Positions 22,901 through 34,778 of a DNA stretch of 64,000 bases are shown one piece after another. The position numbers and the translations under genes were made by a program. Within the stretch, counting starts at the first letter, position 1, and the number at the start of each line of letters is the position of its first letter. The notes under the pieces were generated by a model. That model ran no database searches. It worked only from the letters and a program-made list of their open reading frames with translations, and had not been told where the DNA came from. The stretch is from Tetraselmis striata. Lineage: Eukaryota; Chlorophyta; Chlorodendrophyceae; Chlorodendrales; Chlorodendraceae. Location of the stretch: positions 62,001 to 126,000 of the forward strand of contig VCJN01002383.1 in NCBI GenBank assembly GCA_006384855.1, in the 5' to 3' direction.

Positions 22901-23529
22901 GTATTTCTATATGTATTAAATGAGTCCCGAGGGGAAAAGCAAGCTATAAATAATGTTGCTGGGGGTCCGGGGTTGGTTTGATCCCTGCCGATCGCGACGC
23001 CGTCTCGCAGAACTAGCAACTCGGCAGTGGTCGGGTCGCTGTATCGTCGATTCTGCAGGGCTAGGCCTGCACCTGTGAGCGTGGCGGCCCCGGGCACGAC
23101 CTCTCGGCACGCGCCCTTCAGCAGCCGGCACGTGCCCTTCGCCTGGTTGAACACGAAGCCGGCGCAGCGGCGCAGCAGGCCGCACTTGCGCTCGCACGCC
23201 GCCGCCGAGCCGGCCGCCGTGCTGTAGAGCGCAGCGTCCAGACAGCCCGTGCTGGCTGCGTACTCGAAACGCGCGTACGGAGATTCCTGGGTTGCGGCGG
23301 GCAAGGGCTGCTGAGCCTTTGGCGAGGATTTGCCGCCGGTGAAGATGACCGCCGCGACGCCGCCGCCGGCCAGCAGGAGCACGCCGACAGCCGCGAGGAG
23401 GACCACGGCGATCTTGGCGCTACTCGATCGCGCAGCATCCGGTGCTGGGGCCGAGGATATCTCCGTGCCAGCCTCTTTCGAGAGGCTGACGTCCGCCAGG
23501 TCTATCGCCTTTGTGAGCGGGGCCGCCAT
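19970..23529 (-). CDS. Membrane-anchored PAN-like / Lin-12-Notch repeat protein, paralogue A
   Basis: Ten-exon model: 23529-23073, 22761-22699, 22557-22477, 22364-22245, 22114-22007, 21852-21593, 21411-21185, 21024-20625, 20441-20379, 20191-19970; 666 aa, all phases consistent. A short N-terminal tail is followed by one membrane helix (about 39-63), so it is predicted type II with the rest outside. Then come a PAN/Apple-like Cys module (GCLDAALYS...CERKCGLLRRCAGFVF...CRLLKGAC), four LNR modules such as 'GVCDPECLTEDCDFDAGDCD', an acidic linker, a Cys-rich block ending 'KKDTCPDW', and a C-terminal block with 'TYIDGCHH'. It is colinear with 29273-32818. Two introns here (inside LNR1, and between 'RQWPGRFG' and 'VRRGLATG') have no counterpart there. 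LNRs bind Ca2+ in Notch; any function here is unknown. Confidence 0.88.
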
Positions 23530-25800
23530 GTTTGCTGCTTGATCGCGCGGCAGCTCACCCCGTTGGCCCGCCGCTCAGGGCCTCTTCGCAGGACGTCGCA
23601 GTGCGGCAGCGCTTGTAGTTAGCAACAATCTGAACGTGACGACGCGTCGCAGGGACTCAAAGCGAAGTTCAACAAGGTTATATTCAAGGAGGTGCCCTGC
23701 TGTCACTGCTGCTGGCTCTAGTTCGGGTCTTGGAATTTTTTGTAGTGCATAAGGGCGCGCCTTCGAGTCCTCCCATATCTGATGCTGGACCTGTCCCATC
23801 GCACCTGGCGCGCCACCTGGCGGCTCGAGCGGCAGGGGCACACTTTCGCGCTCTTCTGGTCGCTGCTAGCGACAAATTGTGTCTCACAGCGACTAAATAT
23901 AGAGCCTGTCGCTGTATAGCGACCAAACGCGAGTAGTCGCTATCTCTACACAGTACAGTATCGGCAAAAAGCGAGCGGGCGCTACACAACCCTTAATCCT
24001 TACGCATCATCAGGGATTCAAGGGCAGCAGGTTTGATGAATAAGGGCAAGTGAAGGAACGCCTGTTATTTGTATAAGATATAAAGTGCCGACTAATATAA
24101 CCATGTATCTGACATATTATTGTACGTCGAATAATGTAATTTTACAAACGTTATATACTATCTCTATTTTAAATAGTCCGTGCAATAAAGTGCAATCCTT
24201 AATTAATACACAACCTGTACTATCCGTCGCTGCAATATTATTATTATTTGATCAGGCCGCCCCAGCACCCCCAGGAAGCTCTTTCTACTACGGGTGTGTA
24301 GGTTTTGGTTCGTCTGGTACCGGTCTGATGGCGGGAAACTCGCGCCAGCTGTCACTTTCCCGCCACCAGGTCATGGGTCGTTGGCACAGAGTCCATATCG
24401 TCTTGCCTGCTGCTGCTGCTCATGTAAATAATTATATCTTGCCTGGACTACAGTACAGGTAAAAAGCGAATATAATGATTCGAATCGCTACAGCTAAGGA
24501 CTATAAGGATTACATATCCTATTAATATCGTATGCGGTGCAAGGTCCCACAGCATGTGGCCATTGTACTTTGCGATGCTGGTTCCCGCCATTGGACGGTC
24601 CCTTCTGTAGTCTGGGCTCGCCCCTTTTGGCATGCCCCATTATCTCATTTTCCGGCTCATATGATGCCCGAAAACATTGCACTAAAATCTTACAACTTCC
24701 GAAGCCTCGGTAAAATGTTATAAATTTCACAATGGGGGCTCTCCGTAGTCCGGTAACAGGGTATGTGAGGGACTATGTGCAAGTATTTTCCGGACAATTT
24801 TCTCCTGACGGAGCCAACGTCTGAATAACACCGTGCGATCCCTGTTTGCCAAACCTGAAGATTTTTATAATTCCAAAAATAAATGCAATTGGTCTCCGAC
24901 ACTGCTGGCAGATGTCTCGGCCGCCATGGGCTATCCCCGTTTGAATGATCTGGATTCCCGTAACTTTATGGCAGACGTATTTCTCTCCGGCGCCCCTGCG
25001 CAGTCTGATAAATCCCGAATTCTGTTCCCGTCCGCATCTTGTGGTGTGCCCCCACAAGTTTCCGTCTTTGTCATGTGGGATCTTCATGTATGTATTTCAA
25101 ATGTCAAAACTTGACTTCTTGTCTCACGACTTAGTTGGGGTGGTATGATACCCTTCCGAGGGGTCATCATACGCTACCCTCAACTTATTATGTTTCTCGT
25201 CCCCATAGGCCACTATTGAAGCCCCTAAAGCATGATACAATTATCTGGCCTATTTATTGGTGATGATGATTGTTGCTGAAATGCACATCGATTATGCCCC
25301 AGGCAATCGGGCCTTTAGACCTCTTGGTGTGTATTTCGGCACCGCTGTTATTTGCAGTATTCATCCCCATATTCCCGGCCGCATGCCTCGCCTTGTGGCT
25401 GGACTTGCCGGAATATATGCAGACGACTGAAAGCGGTATTTTTATTTGTGCGTGGCTGACTTGATATCATTGACTGTTGTTGATCCTTGCCTTAACATGG
25501 CGGTCAGTACTGAGCGCAGCCACTAAGAGCGATGTAGCGTAGCGCCTTTTCGGCGCCCCAAGGCGTGAGCGATTGGGGACGCGGCTCGGACGGTAGTTCT
25601 CCGCTTTCTGTGGTGGCGATTGCCCTTGCTTTCGTGCAGCAATATGCCCTTCGCTCGGCTGCAGCTATGGCTTCCGCCGTGGACGGCTTATCGATGCGAG
25701 GGGGATGTGCCCACCCAGCACCGTTGCGGGATCCTGCGAGAGTTCGAGACTTGGGCGAGCCCCGTGCCTCCGCCGTTGACTCCTACCCCGAAGACCTGTA
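23530..25800. other. Intergenic, mostly unassigned; GTCGCTA-rich cluster
   Basis: Upstream flank of paralogue A, then AT-rich DNA. 23849-23945 is packed with GTCGCT and its complement AGCGAC, which can pair as short palindromes such as 'gtcgctgtatagcgac'. Similar motifs occur at 60-120 and 61980-62040. Minus frames at 24494-25087 look partly protein-like (for example 24773-25087), but I recognise no family. Confidence 0.4.
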
Positions 25801-25827
25801 CCGAGTAGCACATGCTAATATTCTACA

Positions 25828-26915
25828 ATGAATATTCGCATCGCCATCATCATGGGCGGAATAATGAGACGATGTGTGACGGGAGCGCCGACCTTCGTCC
25901 CGGGGATATCCTCGGCATGTAGTGTCGCAGCTGGCGACATCTCTCCGTTAATGGGGGTGCCCAAGCACGCCAATCTTGTGTATGATGCTTGCGTCGTCAA
26001 ATACACGAGCGGATATAAGCTTGACTTGATTGAGCTGGGATACGTGGAGAGCGGAGCCGTGGCGTTGGACTACGCGACCTTGGCGGAGCGGATCCAGTTC
26101 ATGGATGGGCTGATCTCGCGGGCCGCCTCCGACATGGTGATCATTTGCAGCGGCGCATCGCGACGTTTGCATCGTGCTGTATGTTTGGGGGGGAGACCGC
26201 CGCGTGTGGCTTCGAGGCTGGCACCATAGAATTGACATATTTCCTGAGGCGTGGTGTGGCTGTGCTACCGGCGTGGGATACAATTGGTGCCGGTCGTTTG
26301 ACCGCAAATGACGGTAATCAGGCGGAGCCCGCTATGTCACCAAGGGGAACCTCTCCGCTCACAACGGCGTCCTGGAGCGGAGCTACTGTCCCCCGGCAGC
26401 GAGTCGATTTGCCTGCTCCATCGTATGTGCCGTCGTGTGCGACTGCCATGCATGGCTGGTGGCCCTTGGTCGACTTTTGTTCGGTCCCTTGGCACATGGA
26501 CGCCCCGCTGGCTTTCGGGCCCGTGGCATGAGCAGTGCCGCGATGTAATTCTGATTCAAGGGCCACTTTGCGTGCCGCTGGATTGTATAAAGGCCACACC
26601 ATGCACGGTGTGAAACGCGGCCGTTGGCTACATGATGTTGTGGTGGGAAGTAGGGAGAGTTTTACACACGCCTCCCGTGGGCGCCATCACCATGTGAGAA
26701 CAACATCATGGTATGTGTACCCTGCACGCCATCATGACCGGTTTGTGCAAATGGATGTGGGCTCGGACGATGAGGCCAATTTTGATGCCGAGGATGAGTT
26801 GTTTGTCGCGTTTGAGCCGCTAGACCTAGTCCCATGGTGCTTGGTGCGCTTCGCTTCCTATTGCAATCCATTTTCTGCTAGTATTCCAAATGTTCAACAT
26901 CGCAATAACTCGTAG
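25828..26915 (+). other. Unrecognised plus-strand ORFs, possibly part of an element
   Basis: ORF 25828-26229 (133 codons) has protein-like composition, with 'KLDLIELGYVESGAVALDYA' and 'AERIQFMDGLISRAASDMVI', and seems to continue in other frames to about 26915 ('MDVGSDDEANFDAEDELFVA'). I recognise no domain. It abuts the DIRS-like remnant on the opposite strand, so it may be element sequence or a captured gene fragment. Confidence 0.3.
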
Positions 26916-28240
26916 TTTGGCTGAGACTTCAATCCTGCCTCGCGCGCCTTGCGCGGAAACCGTGAGCTTGGCTTGAATAGCATCTGAGTTGCGCCTGCGA
27001 CGTCTTGCTTTGGCAACGTGAATGCATCGCGGACTGGGAGGGCGGCGCTGAGCATTGCCCGCCATCCTGCCTCCCAATCCGGGATGATGATTGACGAACG
27101 CGTCGGCGCGTTCGTCAATTATTTTCTGGATGACGCGTGCCATGTGGGTAAACGGCCCATTGACTCAGTGTAGCGGCTTGGAAACCGCTGCTGTGAACCA
27201 TGCCTGCGTGTTGAAGATGTCGATATGCACGACGTGCTTGGGCAGATGAGTACTCGTGCGAAAAAAATATTTAGACTTTGCGGTGATTTTGTCGCCGAAT
27301 ACGTCCAGAAGCATGGAATGCGATGATCGCCACCGACCGATGCGCTGCGTTGATGAACTCGATGCGTTGATGAACTCGCGGTGCGCCATGGGCTGAGTGC
27401 CCATTGCGATGGATCCTCCTTCTTGGAATTGTCATATGCGGATTGCATGATGGCGTGCTCGCGTGGCAGCCACTTGATCCGCAGGTCGATGTCGTGCAAG
27501 AGACAGAGCTTCCATAACTCGCCATCCAAATGTACTCCTCCTGGGACGTCAGACTCCGGTATCCTGCTTGAGGTACATGTAGTCGTTCGGCACGTCGGTA
27601 AGCAAAGGGAAACGTCAGGCACCCGGCTGCCCGGTCGAACGTCATAGCAACAATGCTATGCTCTATGCAGTATCACTAGCACCGCGAGGAAGTCATCCTC
27701 ATCACCCGTGGATTTTGCTCCGACACAGGCGCTCTGGGCTGGCTCTAGCAAGTCGGAGCGCGCTGCGGCTCCCCCGCTGCATGTCGGTTGTCTCGGGGCG
27801 CGCTGCCCGGTTCAAGAGCCATGTGCTCCGTCTCCATCGACACCACTTCTATGAGGCGTCAATTGGGCCGACGACGATGAGAGCTCGAGCAACAATGAAT
27901 GTAGACTGGGGCTACATGTCGGCTCGGCGATGGGTTCTTCTCCATTTGGCATGGTGACTACACACGGACGTACGGATGAGAATTATACACATGGCCGGGT
28001 GTGGTCTTTAACCAACCTGTGACCTTGCTCGCAACAGTTTATGCGACAGTTAATCGTTGTGTGTAACACAGCGAAACCGGAAGATGGCAAGCTCAGCTAG
28101 CTGATACGGCTGGTTATTATGTCTAATCGTGCAGCACGCAAGGGGTCCAAACAACAGGTGAACTAGTAACCCGTACCACCTAGCAGCAACGGTACCCGGA
28201 AAAGCGGTTGAGGAAAGGAGAAAACCCCCAAAACTAGTTC
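26826..28240 (-). mobile_element. DIRS-like retroelement, internally deleted copy 1
   Basis: Read leftwards from 28240. The terminal part (28232-28056) matches the repeats at 41535-41722, 44729-45030 and 56585-56880. The next ~600 bp (28056-27500) are colinear with 41722-42500 of copy 2. After 'GGAGTACATTTGGATGG' the two diverge. Copy 1 then reads 'LDGELWKLCLLHDIDLRIKW' with 'LPREHAIMQSAYD', and after a frame change 'FNTQAWFTAAVSKPLH' and 'VIQKIIDERADAFVNHHPGL'. These fit the RNase H and downstream region of DIRS-type retroelements (WxPRe..N..AD; 'fNs..W'; 'vi.kI..e.A..tlV.P.W'). Several frameshifts show that it is dead. Confidence 0.6.
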
Positions 28241-28369
28241 CCGAGAAGTCCGTAGATCAGTCGTATGATCACGGTGGCCGTATATCATACCGTATGGAGA
28301 TACCGAGATACGGCGTACTGTACCGTAAAGTCCGTGATACCATGTACCGTGTGGCGATCCATACTGCAA

Positions 28370-28730
28370 GGAGGTAGCTTCTGATAGCCGCGCTCTATCA
28401 ATAGTGCGGAGGGTCCGTGGATGACGCGAGGGTGTATCGTATGTCTACCGTGAGAATCTCAGTCCCCACATTCCATCCACCTGAAAAGATTGGTGTAGCG
28501 GTCGTAGGCACTAAGCTGGCCATGGTACGAATGATATGATACTGTTTGTTGGTCATATCAGATCCTTGCCTGACATCCGCGGACCGACCCACACCGGGAT
28601 TCGATCCGTAGACTCCACGCTTCACTGTGAGGTAGTAGCTTTTGCTAGCCGCGATCTATCAAAAGCGCGGAGGATCTGTGGAACACACACTGCGAGAGTG
28701 TATCGCATACATATTGTGAGAACTTCCTCG
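28370..28730 (+). repeat. Pair of diverged ~100-bp direct repeats with a box B-like motif
   Basis: 28370-28465 and 28629-28730 share 'gaggtag...tagccgcg.tctatcaa.agcgcggagg' and 'gtgtatcg.at...gtgagaa'. Between them the minus strand has 'ggatcgaatcc' (28603-28593), close to a tRNA box B, so these may be SINE heads. Confidence 0.5.
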
Positions 28731-29036
28731 CAATACCATCGTGCCGGTACATACTGCTTGCTACAACAGATAATTTGGATTCCATGAATACGGGTAGCCA
28801 GCGTCCAGGCGATGTCCTATCAACACGCCGGCTAATAATTACTCACGACCCAGCAGTAGCAGCTATCCATCATCTCCGGGCGCATGTTCTTCTCGTGAAT
28901 GCAGAAGGCCGTTAATGTTTGGTATTGCATGCTGCTGCTGCTTTGTCGGGGGTCCCGAGTGCGCACGCGCCCAAGCACTCCATCACAGCAGTTGCCTCCG
29001 CGAGCATACAACGCAGTGCCACCACAGTTGCACCCG
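28731..29036. other. Intergenic, nothing recognised
   Basis: About 300 bp between the repeat pair and the 3' flank of LNR paralogue B. No ORF with family similarity. Confidence 0.5.
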
Positions 29037-29041
29037 TTACA
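29037..29041 (-). promoter_or_regulatory. Candidate TGTAA polyadenylation signal of LNR paralogue B
   Basis: TGTAA on the minus strand, 232 nt after the stop codon of the gene at 29273-32818. Confidence 0.3.
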
Positions 29042-29272
29042 TCGCAGAAGAGGGAATATGTGCAACGTGGTGGCATAGGGAATGGCACCGTTTGCCACAA
29101 TATGTACAATATGCCCCAGCTAATACAGTTGCAGGCATCATGGCGACAATGGCTCTGAGGATGCCTGTGACAGCTACAGCAGCTACAAATCGGCGTCTAC
29201 ACTTGTGACTAGCTGTCTAAGGGCTTCATCTTGCGCGGGGGGCTTGAATGCCACGCGTATTGCATGCGCTCC

Positions 29273-32200
29273 TCAGCGCCGGCCACAGCGCGGGAAGATC
29301 CGCTTGCACACTTTGCAGTTGAGGTCGATGTAGTCATCCTCGTGGTGGCAGCCATCAATGTACGTCGTGCGCTCCTCAAACTTGTCGCACTTGAGGTACT
29401 GGCAGAACCGCTCGCCCATGAAGCGATGCGACTCGTAGCAGCCAGTTGCGTAGCGCCTCGACTTGCAGATGGCGACGCAGAACTGAAAGCGACCGGGAGG
29501 GGGGGTGGGGGTTCAGCTCAATGTGGGGGCCTCAGCGGCACACAGACAGGTGTGCGGACATAGCCAGAACCACACTTTGGGTTGGCGATATATCGGTGTT
29601 ATTGATCCCCTCGCAAAGAAGGACAAACTATATTCATCCGGAAACGTACTAGAACACACCTGAAACACAGCACAAATATGGCAGAGTCTCCGACTAGACG
29701 CTGCGAAGAACTCGTTAGTTTTTTACGTTTAGGTACGACTCGGGGGTGCGTCCGGCTGCGCACCTTGCCCCTCAGGTTGCCGGTGCCGAGGTACGCCTGG
29801 TCGAAGTAGCCGGTGGCTAGGGCGCGGCGAATTCCCCAGGCGCCAGGCCACTCCCTATACTGCCGGCTGTCGTAGTAGCTCAGCATGTTGCGGCGGCGAT
29901 CGTTGCCTCGGTCGCTGCGGCACACATCCACACACTCCTCGGGGCACTCCGACTCCCACCAGCGCCAGGGCCCGCAAAACTGCTTGCCGTGCCCCATGCA
30001 CGCCGACCGGAAGTCCTGCTCGCTGGAGAACTCCGACTTGCCCTCGGATTTTGGGTCGGTCTCCGATGGGTCCCAATGACAGGTCTCGCGGCGGATCTGC
30101 CGGGTGTAGCCCTCCTCGCACTGGCAATCCTCGAAGCTGTTCACACAGTTCTTGCCGTACTTGGGGTAGGAGCCTTCGGGGCAGGTGTACTGGCAGTCCT
30201 CCGGGAGGAAGCAGCAATCCTGGGGACCATCCTTCAGGGTGAGCTTGCTCATCCTGACAAAAGCCAGGACGATCCAGGCACAGCGTTAGCACTTGACCCT
30301 CAACGATACATGTGAACACAGCTAGTCTGCGTGTGGAGAAACTGTAATATGGCACTCCATCACAGAGCCCTCACAGTAGCTGATTCCAAAGGCTTGAAGG
30401 GGCTACATAAGCTCATATGGGCTCACTACTGTCATGACAATAACAAAATTGCATTGGATACTCTGAGGCAAAGGGATGGTACGGAGGACGATCGGTTCGC
30501 GGCTCAGCAGCTGATTGTAAATGCGACTCAGAAACCGTAACAGACTCATGCATAACAATGGTGCAGAACACCCAGGTGGGGTTTACCAGTTGGGGCACGA
30601 CTTTGGCTTGCACTTAAGGCCTTCTCCGCACTGGGCGTCGGTGTCGCAGTCGCCTTCCCCACGGCTGCAGGGGCAGCCCTCCTGGCAAAAGCCGTTGGTG
30701 CCGCGCACTGTGCACTCCGGGATGTCGTCCTCGAGTGCCCTCTCGCCACAGTCCCCTCCGTCGTAGAAGCACGCCTCCACGTTGCACTGCTCCTGGCAGT
30801 TGCCGTCTCCAACCTACAGGCAATAGAGGCACAAGCATAGGATGGTTAAATGATGGGCAGGTAATAACAAGGAGGCAGATTCTTGCAATGTTTGTGATGC
30901 CGTTCAGCAGAAGGGCCATGAATTAACAGCTGGCTCACCATGTTGGGGCTGTGACACATTGGTGCACACCAGTCGCTTGGCTGCTCCACCGATGTGGGAT
31001 CGGCCGGCGCTTCCTGCTGCACCTCTTCTGTAACCTCCTCTACATCAACGTCTTCTGTCGGATCCTCAGCCACCATCGCCGCGTTGCCGGGGTCCGAACC
31101 CGCTGCATCAGTGTTGGCCTGACCTGGCTCCGCTGAGGGAACGGGCGTCGTGGTAGGCGCGGGGTCGCAGTCTTGGCCGTCAAACTCGCATTCCTCTGAC
31201 AAGCACTCCGGATCGCACTGGCCATCCCCAATCCACGCAATGGGGCAGCGGTCGCTGCACCTGTCATCCTCTGCATAGCGGCACATGGTTTGCAGTGCAT
31301 GTGCACAGAACAATTGATTAGTGGGAATCAATTAGCATGTTGACAAGGCAAACCGGACAACAAAGCCGCGGCGTCATCATGTATCCAGATGACACAGCAA
31401 ATGAATCCAACCGCACGGCGCAGGTGTCCCTCACGGGCACGCACCACGTGCGCAATCACCGGCGTCGTTGTTGCAGTCCTCATTGTTGCAGCTGGGGTCG
31501 CACTCGCCATCAGCAACCCATCCGACAACACAGCTCCCGGCGTGGCAGGTCTCTGCAAGGTTTCAGTTAGCATGCAAACTGTGTCAATGCCGTATTCCAG
31601 GCCGGACCATGGCCAGCATTTACCAACACTCCAAGTACACGTTGCAAAGGGACTCATCCATACCAGCATCGGGCATCACAATGTTCATGCGCTGCTCTTG
31701 AATCTCTACACTGGAGCGTGGCTCGCCAATATCCACCAGCTCTGGCTTGTCCTGCAGAGACGGGCAGTCGCCGCTGTCCATTCCACATTCGGGGGTCGCG
31801 CAGCGAGGATCGCAGCTCCCATCGCCCAGGAGCGCTTCAGGGCAGCCTGGGGCACATTCTGCCGTGGACGCAGCACGTGGCCACGTCATGAGTGTGAAAA
31901 TCAACACCGAATATAAAGCAAGTCGATCGCCATAGGTGACGAAAGGCAGGGGTGGCTCAAGCCCTCACCCGGTTCGTTCTCTGTCTGCTGCACCGTAACA
32001 ATGTATCCATCGCTGTCGACGGACTTCTTAACCCCTGCATACATGCCATCATGGACGTGTCAGAATCGGCGCACATATGCTCTCAAAAACACGCATGGCG
32101 TCTCTTGACATCATCAATATCATGTCATGGGAAAACACGATCCACTGTGGGAGAAGTATGAAGCAAGTACATAGACAGGGCTGGTAGGTTCTAATGAATT

Positions 32201-32818
32201 TTGCGGAAAAGGCAATATTTTATGATGGCATCTGGTACCAGTCAAGAAGCCGCCTCCGGGCCATGTTTCCTGGCAGCTGCTTTTGAGGAGACGACAAGTG
32301 CCCTTGGATTCGGTGAACACAAAGGCCGCGCAACGACGTAGCAGCGCGCACTTGCGGCCGCACATCTCCTGAGAAGGGGCTCTGGTGCTGTAGAGCGTGG
32401 CATCCAGGCAGCCCATGTCCATGGCATACTCAAATAGCTCGTCGATGTTGTTGCTTCGCTCAATGGGCGTGTCGAGTGCTTCGGTTGTCACGGGAGCAAC
32501 GGCACGGGGTGAGCCGGAGGACGAAGTAGTCGGCAACTCGTCGGCGGCCGCCGACTGCTTATTGCTCTTCAACACCAACGCGGCCGCGGTCGCGCCCGCC
32601 GCCACAGCCACAACCACGGCGAGCAGCACCACCGCGACCTTCCAGCTTCGCCCACGTCGCTCTTCATGGCCTGACTTTGGCGCGCGGTGCCCGGACTCTC
32701 CCTGCGCTGGAATCATGTCGGCTGCCGAGGCTGAAATCCCATCGCCCTCCGCGGAGAACTTCGTGGCGACGCCCTTCAACGCAATCGGCTCGACGTCCAT
32801 CGACACGCTCTCGGCCAT
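29273..32818 (-). CDS. Membrane-anchored PAN-like / Lin-12-Notch repeat protein, paralogue B
   Basis: Eight-exon model: 32818-32239, 32034-31969, 31858-31664, 31552-31445, 31270-30939, 30813-30587, 30253-29764, 29482-29273; 735 aa with consistent phases. An N-terminal cytosolic tail of ~60 residues precedes a single helix (about 61-83) and no cleavable signal is evident. A PAN/Apple-like module (about 129-183) precedes four LNR modules starting near residues 217, 283, 321 and 417, for example 'GDGSCDPRCATPECGMDSGD'. A Ser/Thr/acidic linker of ~65 residues lies between LNR3 and LNR4. The Cys-rich C-terminal half includes 'RGTNGFCQEGCPCSRGEGDC', 'CCFLPEDCQYTCPEGS' and a conserved last exon with 'RFMGERFCQYLKCDKFEERT'. 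Exons 4 (108 nt) and 6 (227 nt) equal their counterparts in paralogue A exactly, so the pair arose by tandem gene duplication. Function is unknown. Confidence 0.88.
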
Positions 32819-33523
32819 GGTATTGTGTTTGCTAACAACGTCCCGGCCCTCACTACGCCACCACTGTCCACCCGCAATTCGGCAGGGCGTTCCTGGCAAT
32901 GTAGCTAAGAGACGCTTGTCTACAGGAGCTCTATGCACGAGTGCTTAGCCTTGCGCGTGGTTTTAGACCTTGATGCGCTCGCATTCGTACCGGTACCCAA
33001 CGACCTGAAGATCGCGCGCCGTCTTGTCCTCCCAGACAATCTCCTTGCCTCACGCCAGTTGTCGAGCTACATGCCCACACCTCCCATACCGAGCACTTGG
33101 CCAACGGCTTTGTAACGATGCGCATATGTCGCAGGATGGGCTACTTCTGTACGGATGGCTTGCTTCAGGGGCCCGCCGGTCGTCGGTTATAGATGCCGTA
33201 AACCCTGGCGGTAGTTGTGGAGGTCCGCACGGCAACTGATGAGCGCAGCGCAGCAGCATGCCGTCGTGCCGTTGTTGATTGTATAACGAACTTTGTAACG
33301 ACCTTTTACAAGTGGCGGCTATCGCCACTAGAGAGCGGATTATATGTAGGGCGGACTAAAAGCCAGAGACTAATAAAAACCCATCTTCGGATACATATTA
33401 AAGTAGGCGGGAGAATCTAGAGAAATAATAGCCATTTCTCCTGCGCGTGTCCGATGATACATGGCTGCTTGATGCTTCAGGGAGAAATTCTGTACAAATA
33501 CTGCATTTGTACCGGATAATTAG
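32819..33523. other. 5' flank of LNR paralogue B and intergenic DNA
   Basis: No recognisable gene and no clear promoter element. Short ORFs only. Confidence 0.5.
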
Positions 33524-33580
33524 TAAAGAGTAAAGTTCGCCCCGGGACATCGGCCGAAGCCGCCCCAGCACTAGCACTAG
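33524..33580 (-). mobile_element. SINE 3' fragment
   Basis: Matches the last ~55 nt of the SINE ('gccgatgtcccggggcgaactttac' and the 'tactctttac' tail on the minus strand). The head is missing. Confidence 0.7.
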
Positions 33581-33654
33581 TATACCGGAAAAGTAGGTAC
33601 CGGTAGCACCCTTATAAATAATGATTTGTGCGTCAGGCAGGCCTCGTTGTCGAT

Positions 33655-33906
33655 GCTCGTTAGAGCGCGGAGGTCTCAAACTTGGAAGGTCCCCGGATTG
33701 ATTGCCGGCTATATCACTTCATGATTGGCAATATCGACCGGGCCCGTGTCCCGGATTTACCTAGTTGGTACATTAGCCTTTCGGGGTTCGGATGAGGCAA
33801 CGGTCGGATGGCTACGCCACATGACCAAACGTACGGCCGCAGTTCACGCACGAGGGCAAGTGTTGGGGCAGCTTCTGCTGATGACCCGGGGCGAACTTTA
33901 CCTGAC
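33655..33906 (+). mobile_element. tRNA-derived SINE, copy 3
   Basis: Plus-strand copy with a head near 33658 ('gttagagcgcggaggtct', then 'ggattgattgcc'), body and 'ggggcgaactttacctgac' tail. It is diverged from the 34.5-kb copy. Confidence 0.75.
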
Positions 33907-34514
33907 TTTTAGCACCCGTATGTTGGAATTAGAAATCCCGGTAGAAACGAAGCCGTTGCGGTCCGACTCACATGACGAGCTGCATGCGGGTCCTTGCGGG
34001 ATGGGATCGACCTGCCCCGCCCAACCAACCCGATCAGTTGCGGTCGGTCTCCGCCCCGCCTCACGCCGGTTTAGAAACGTCCGACTCCATCTGCGCATGA
34101 CCCGGGGCTTGGGCCGCGAGGGCTGAGTCGGGGCGAGGAGGGGCGCGTGACGCGCGGCGGTGGAAGCGAGATGATCGTGGGAGAGGAGTCGCGACGACCC
34201 GCGACGAGGGCGGCCTTGACTCACCAAGTTCCAGTCAACACCCTTCGTCTAGCTCTTCGGCATGGCTAGGCGACGGTTTTGGTCGACTAGGGGAAGGGGA
34301 GAGGGCTGCGTTTTGCGGCGGATACTCATCCTCCGCCGTGCCGGGTGCGGGCATGGGGCTAGCATGTGCCGGGTAGTTGTGCTTGGCGGGACCCCGACGA
34401 CGTGCCGACGATGCCTGACGACGTGGGATGACGCGCACGGCGAACCCGTGGGAAGTAAAGGGTGATGTACTAGTAAGGTCGCTATTTCTCCCGCGAGAGA
34501 ATTACATGCCTCGT

Positions 34515-34778
34515 CGTCTGTCCGCTCAGTAGAGGGGTGGTCTCCCACTCGGGAGGTCCCCGGATCGATTCCCGGATCCGTCAGTTCGTCAGGGCAATAT
34601 CGATGGGCCCGTGTCCCGGGTTTACCTGATTGATGCATTAGCCCTTCGCGGTTCGAATGAGGCAACGGTCTAATGGCCATGCTAGACCTTCGACTGCAGT
34701 TGGCGCACGAGGTCAAGTTACTGCCGGGGCAGCGGCTTCTGCCCATGATTGACCCGGGACGAGTTTTACTTTACTTCT
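34515..34778 (+). mobile_element. tRNA-derived SINE, copy 4
   Basis: Plus-strand copy: head 'gctcagtagaggggtggtct', box B-like 'ggatcgattcc', body 'gcattagcccttcgcggttcgaatgagg' and tail 'gacgagttttactttact'. Confidence 0.8.
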
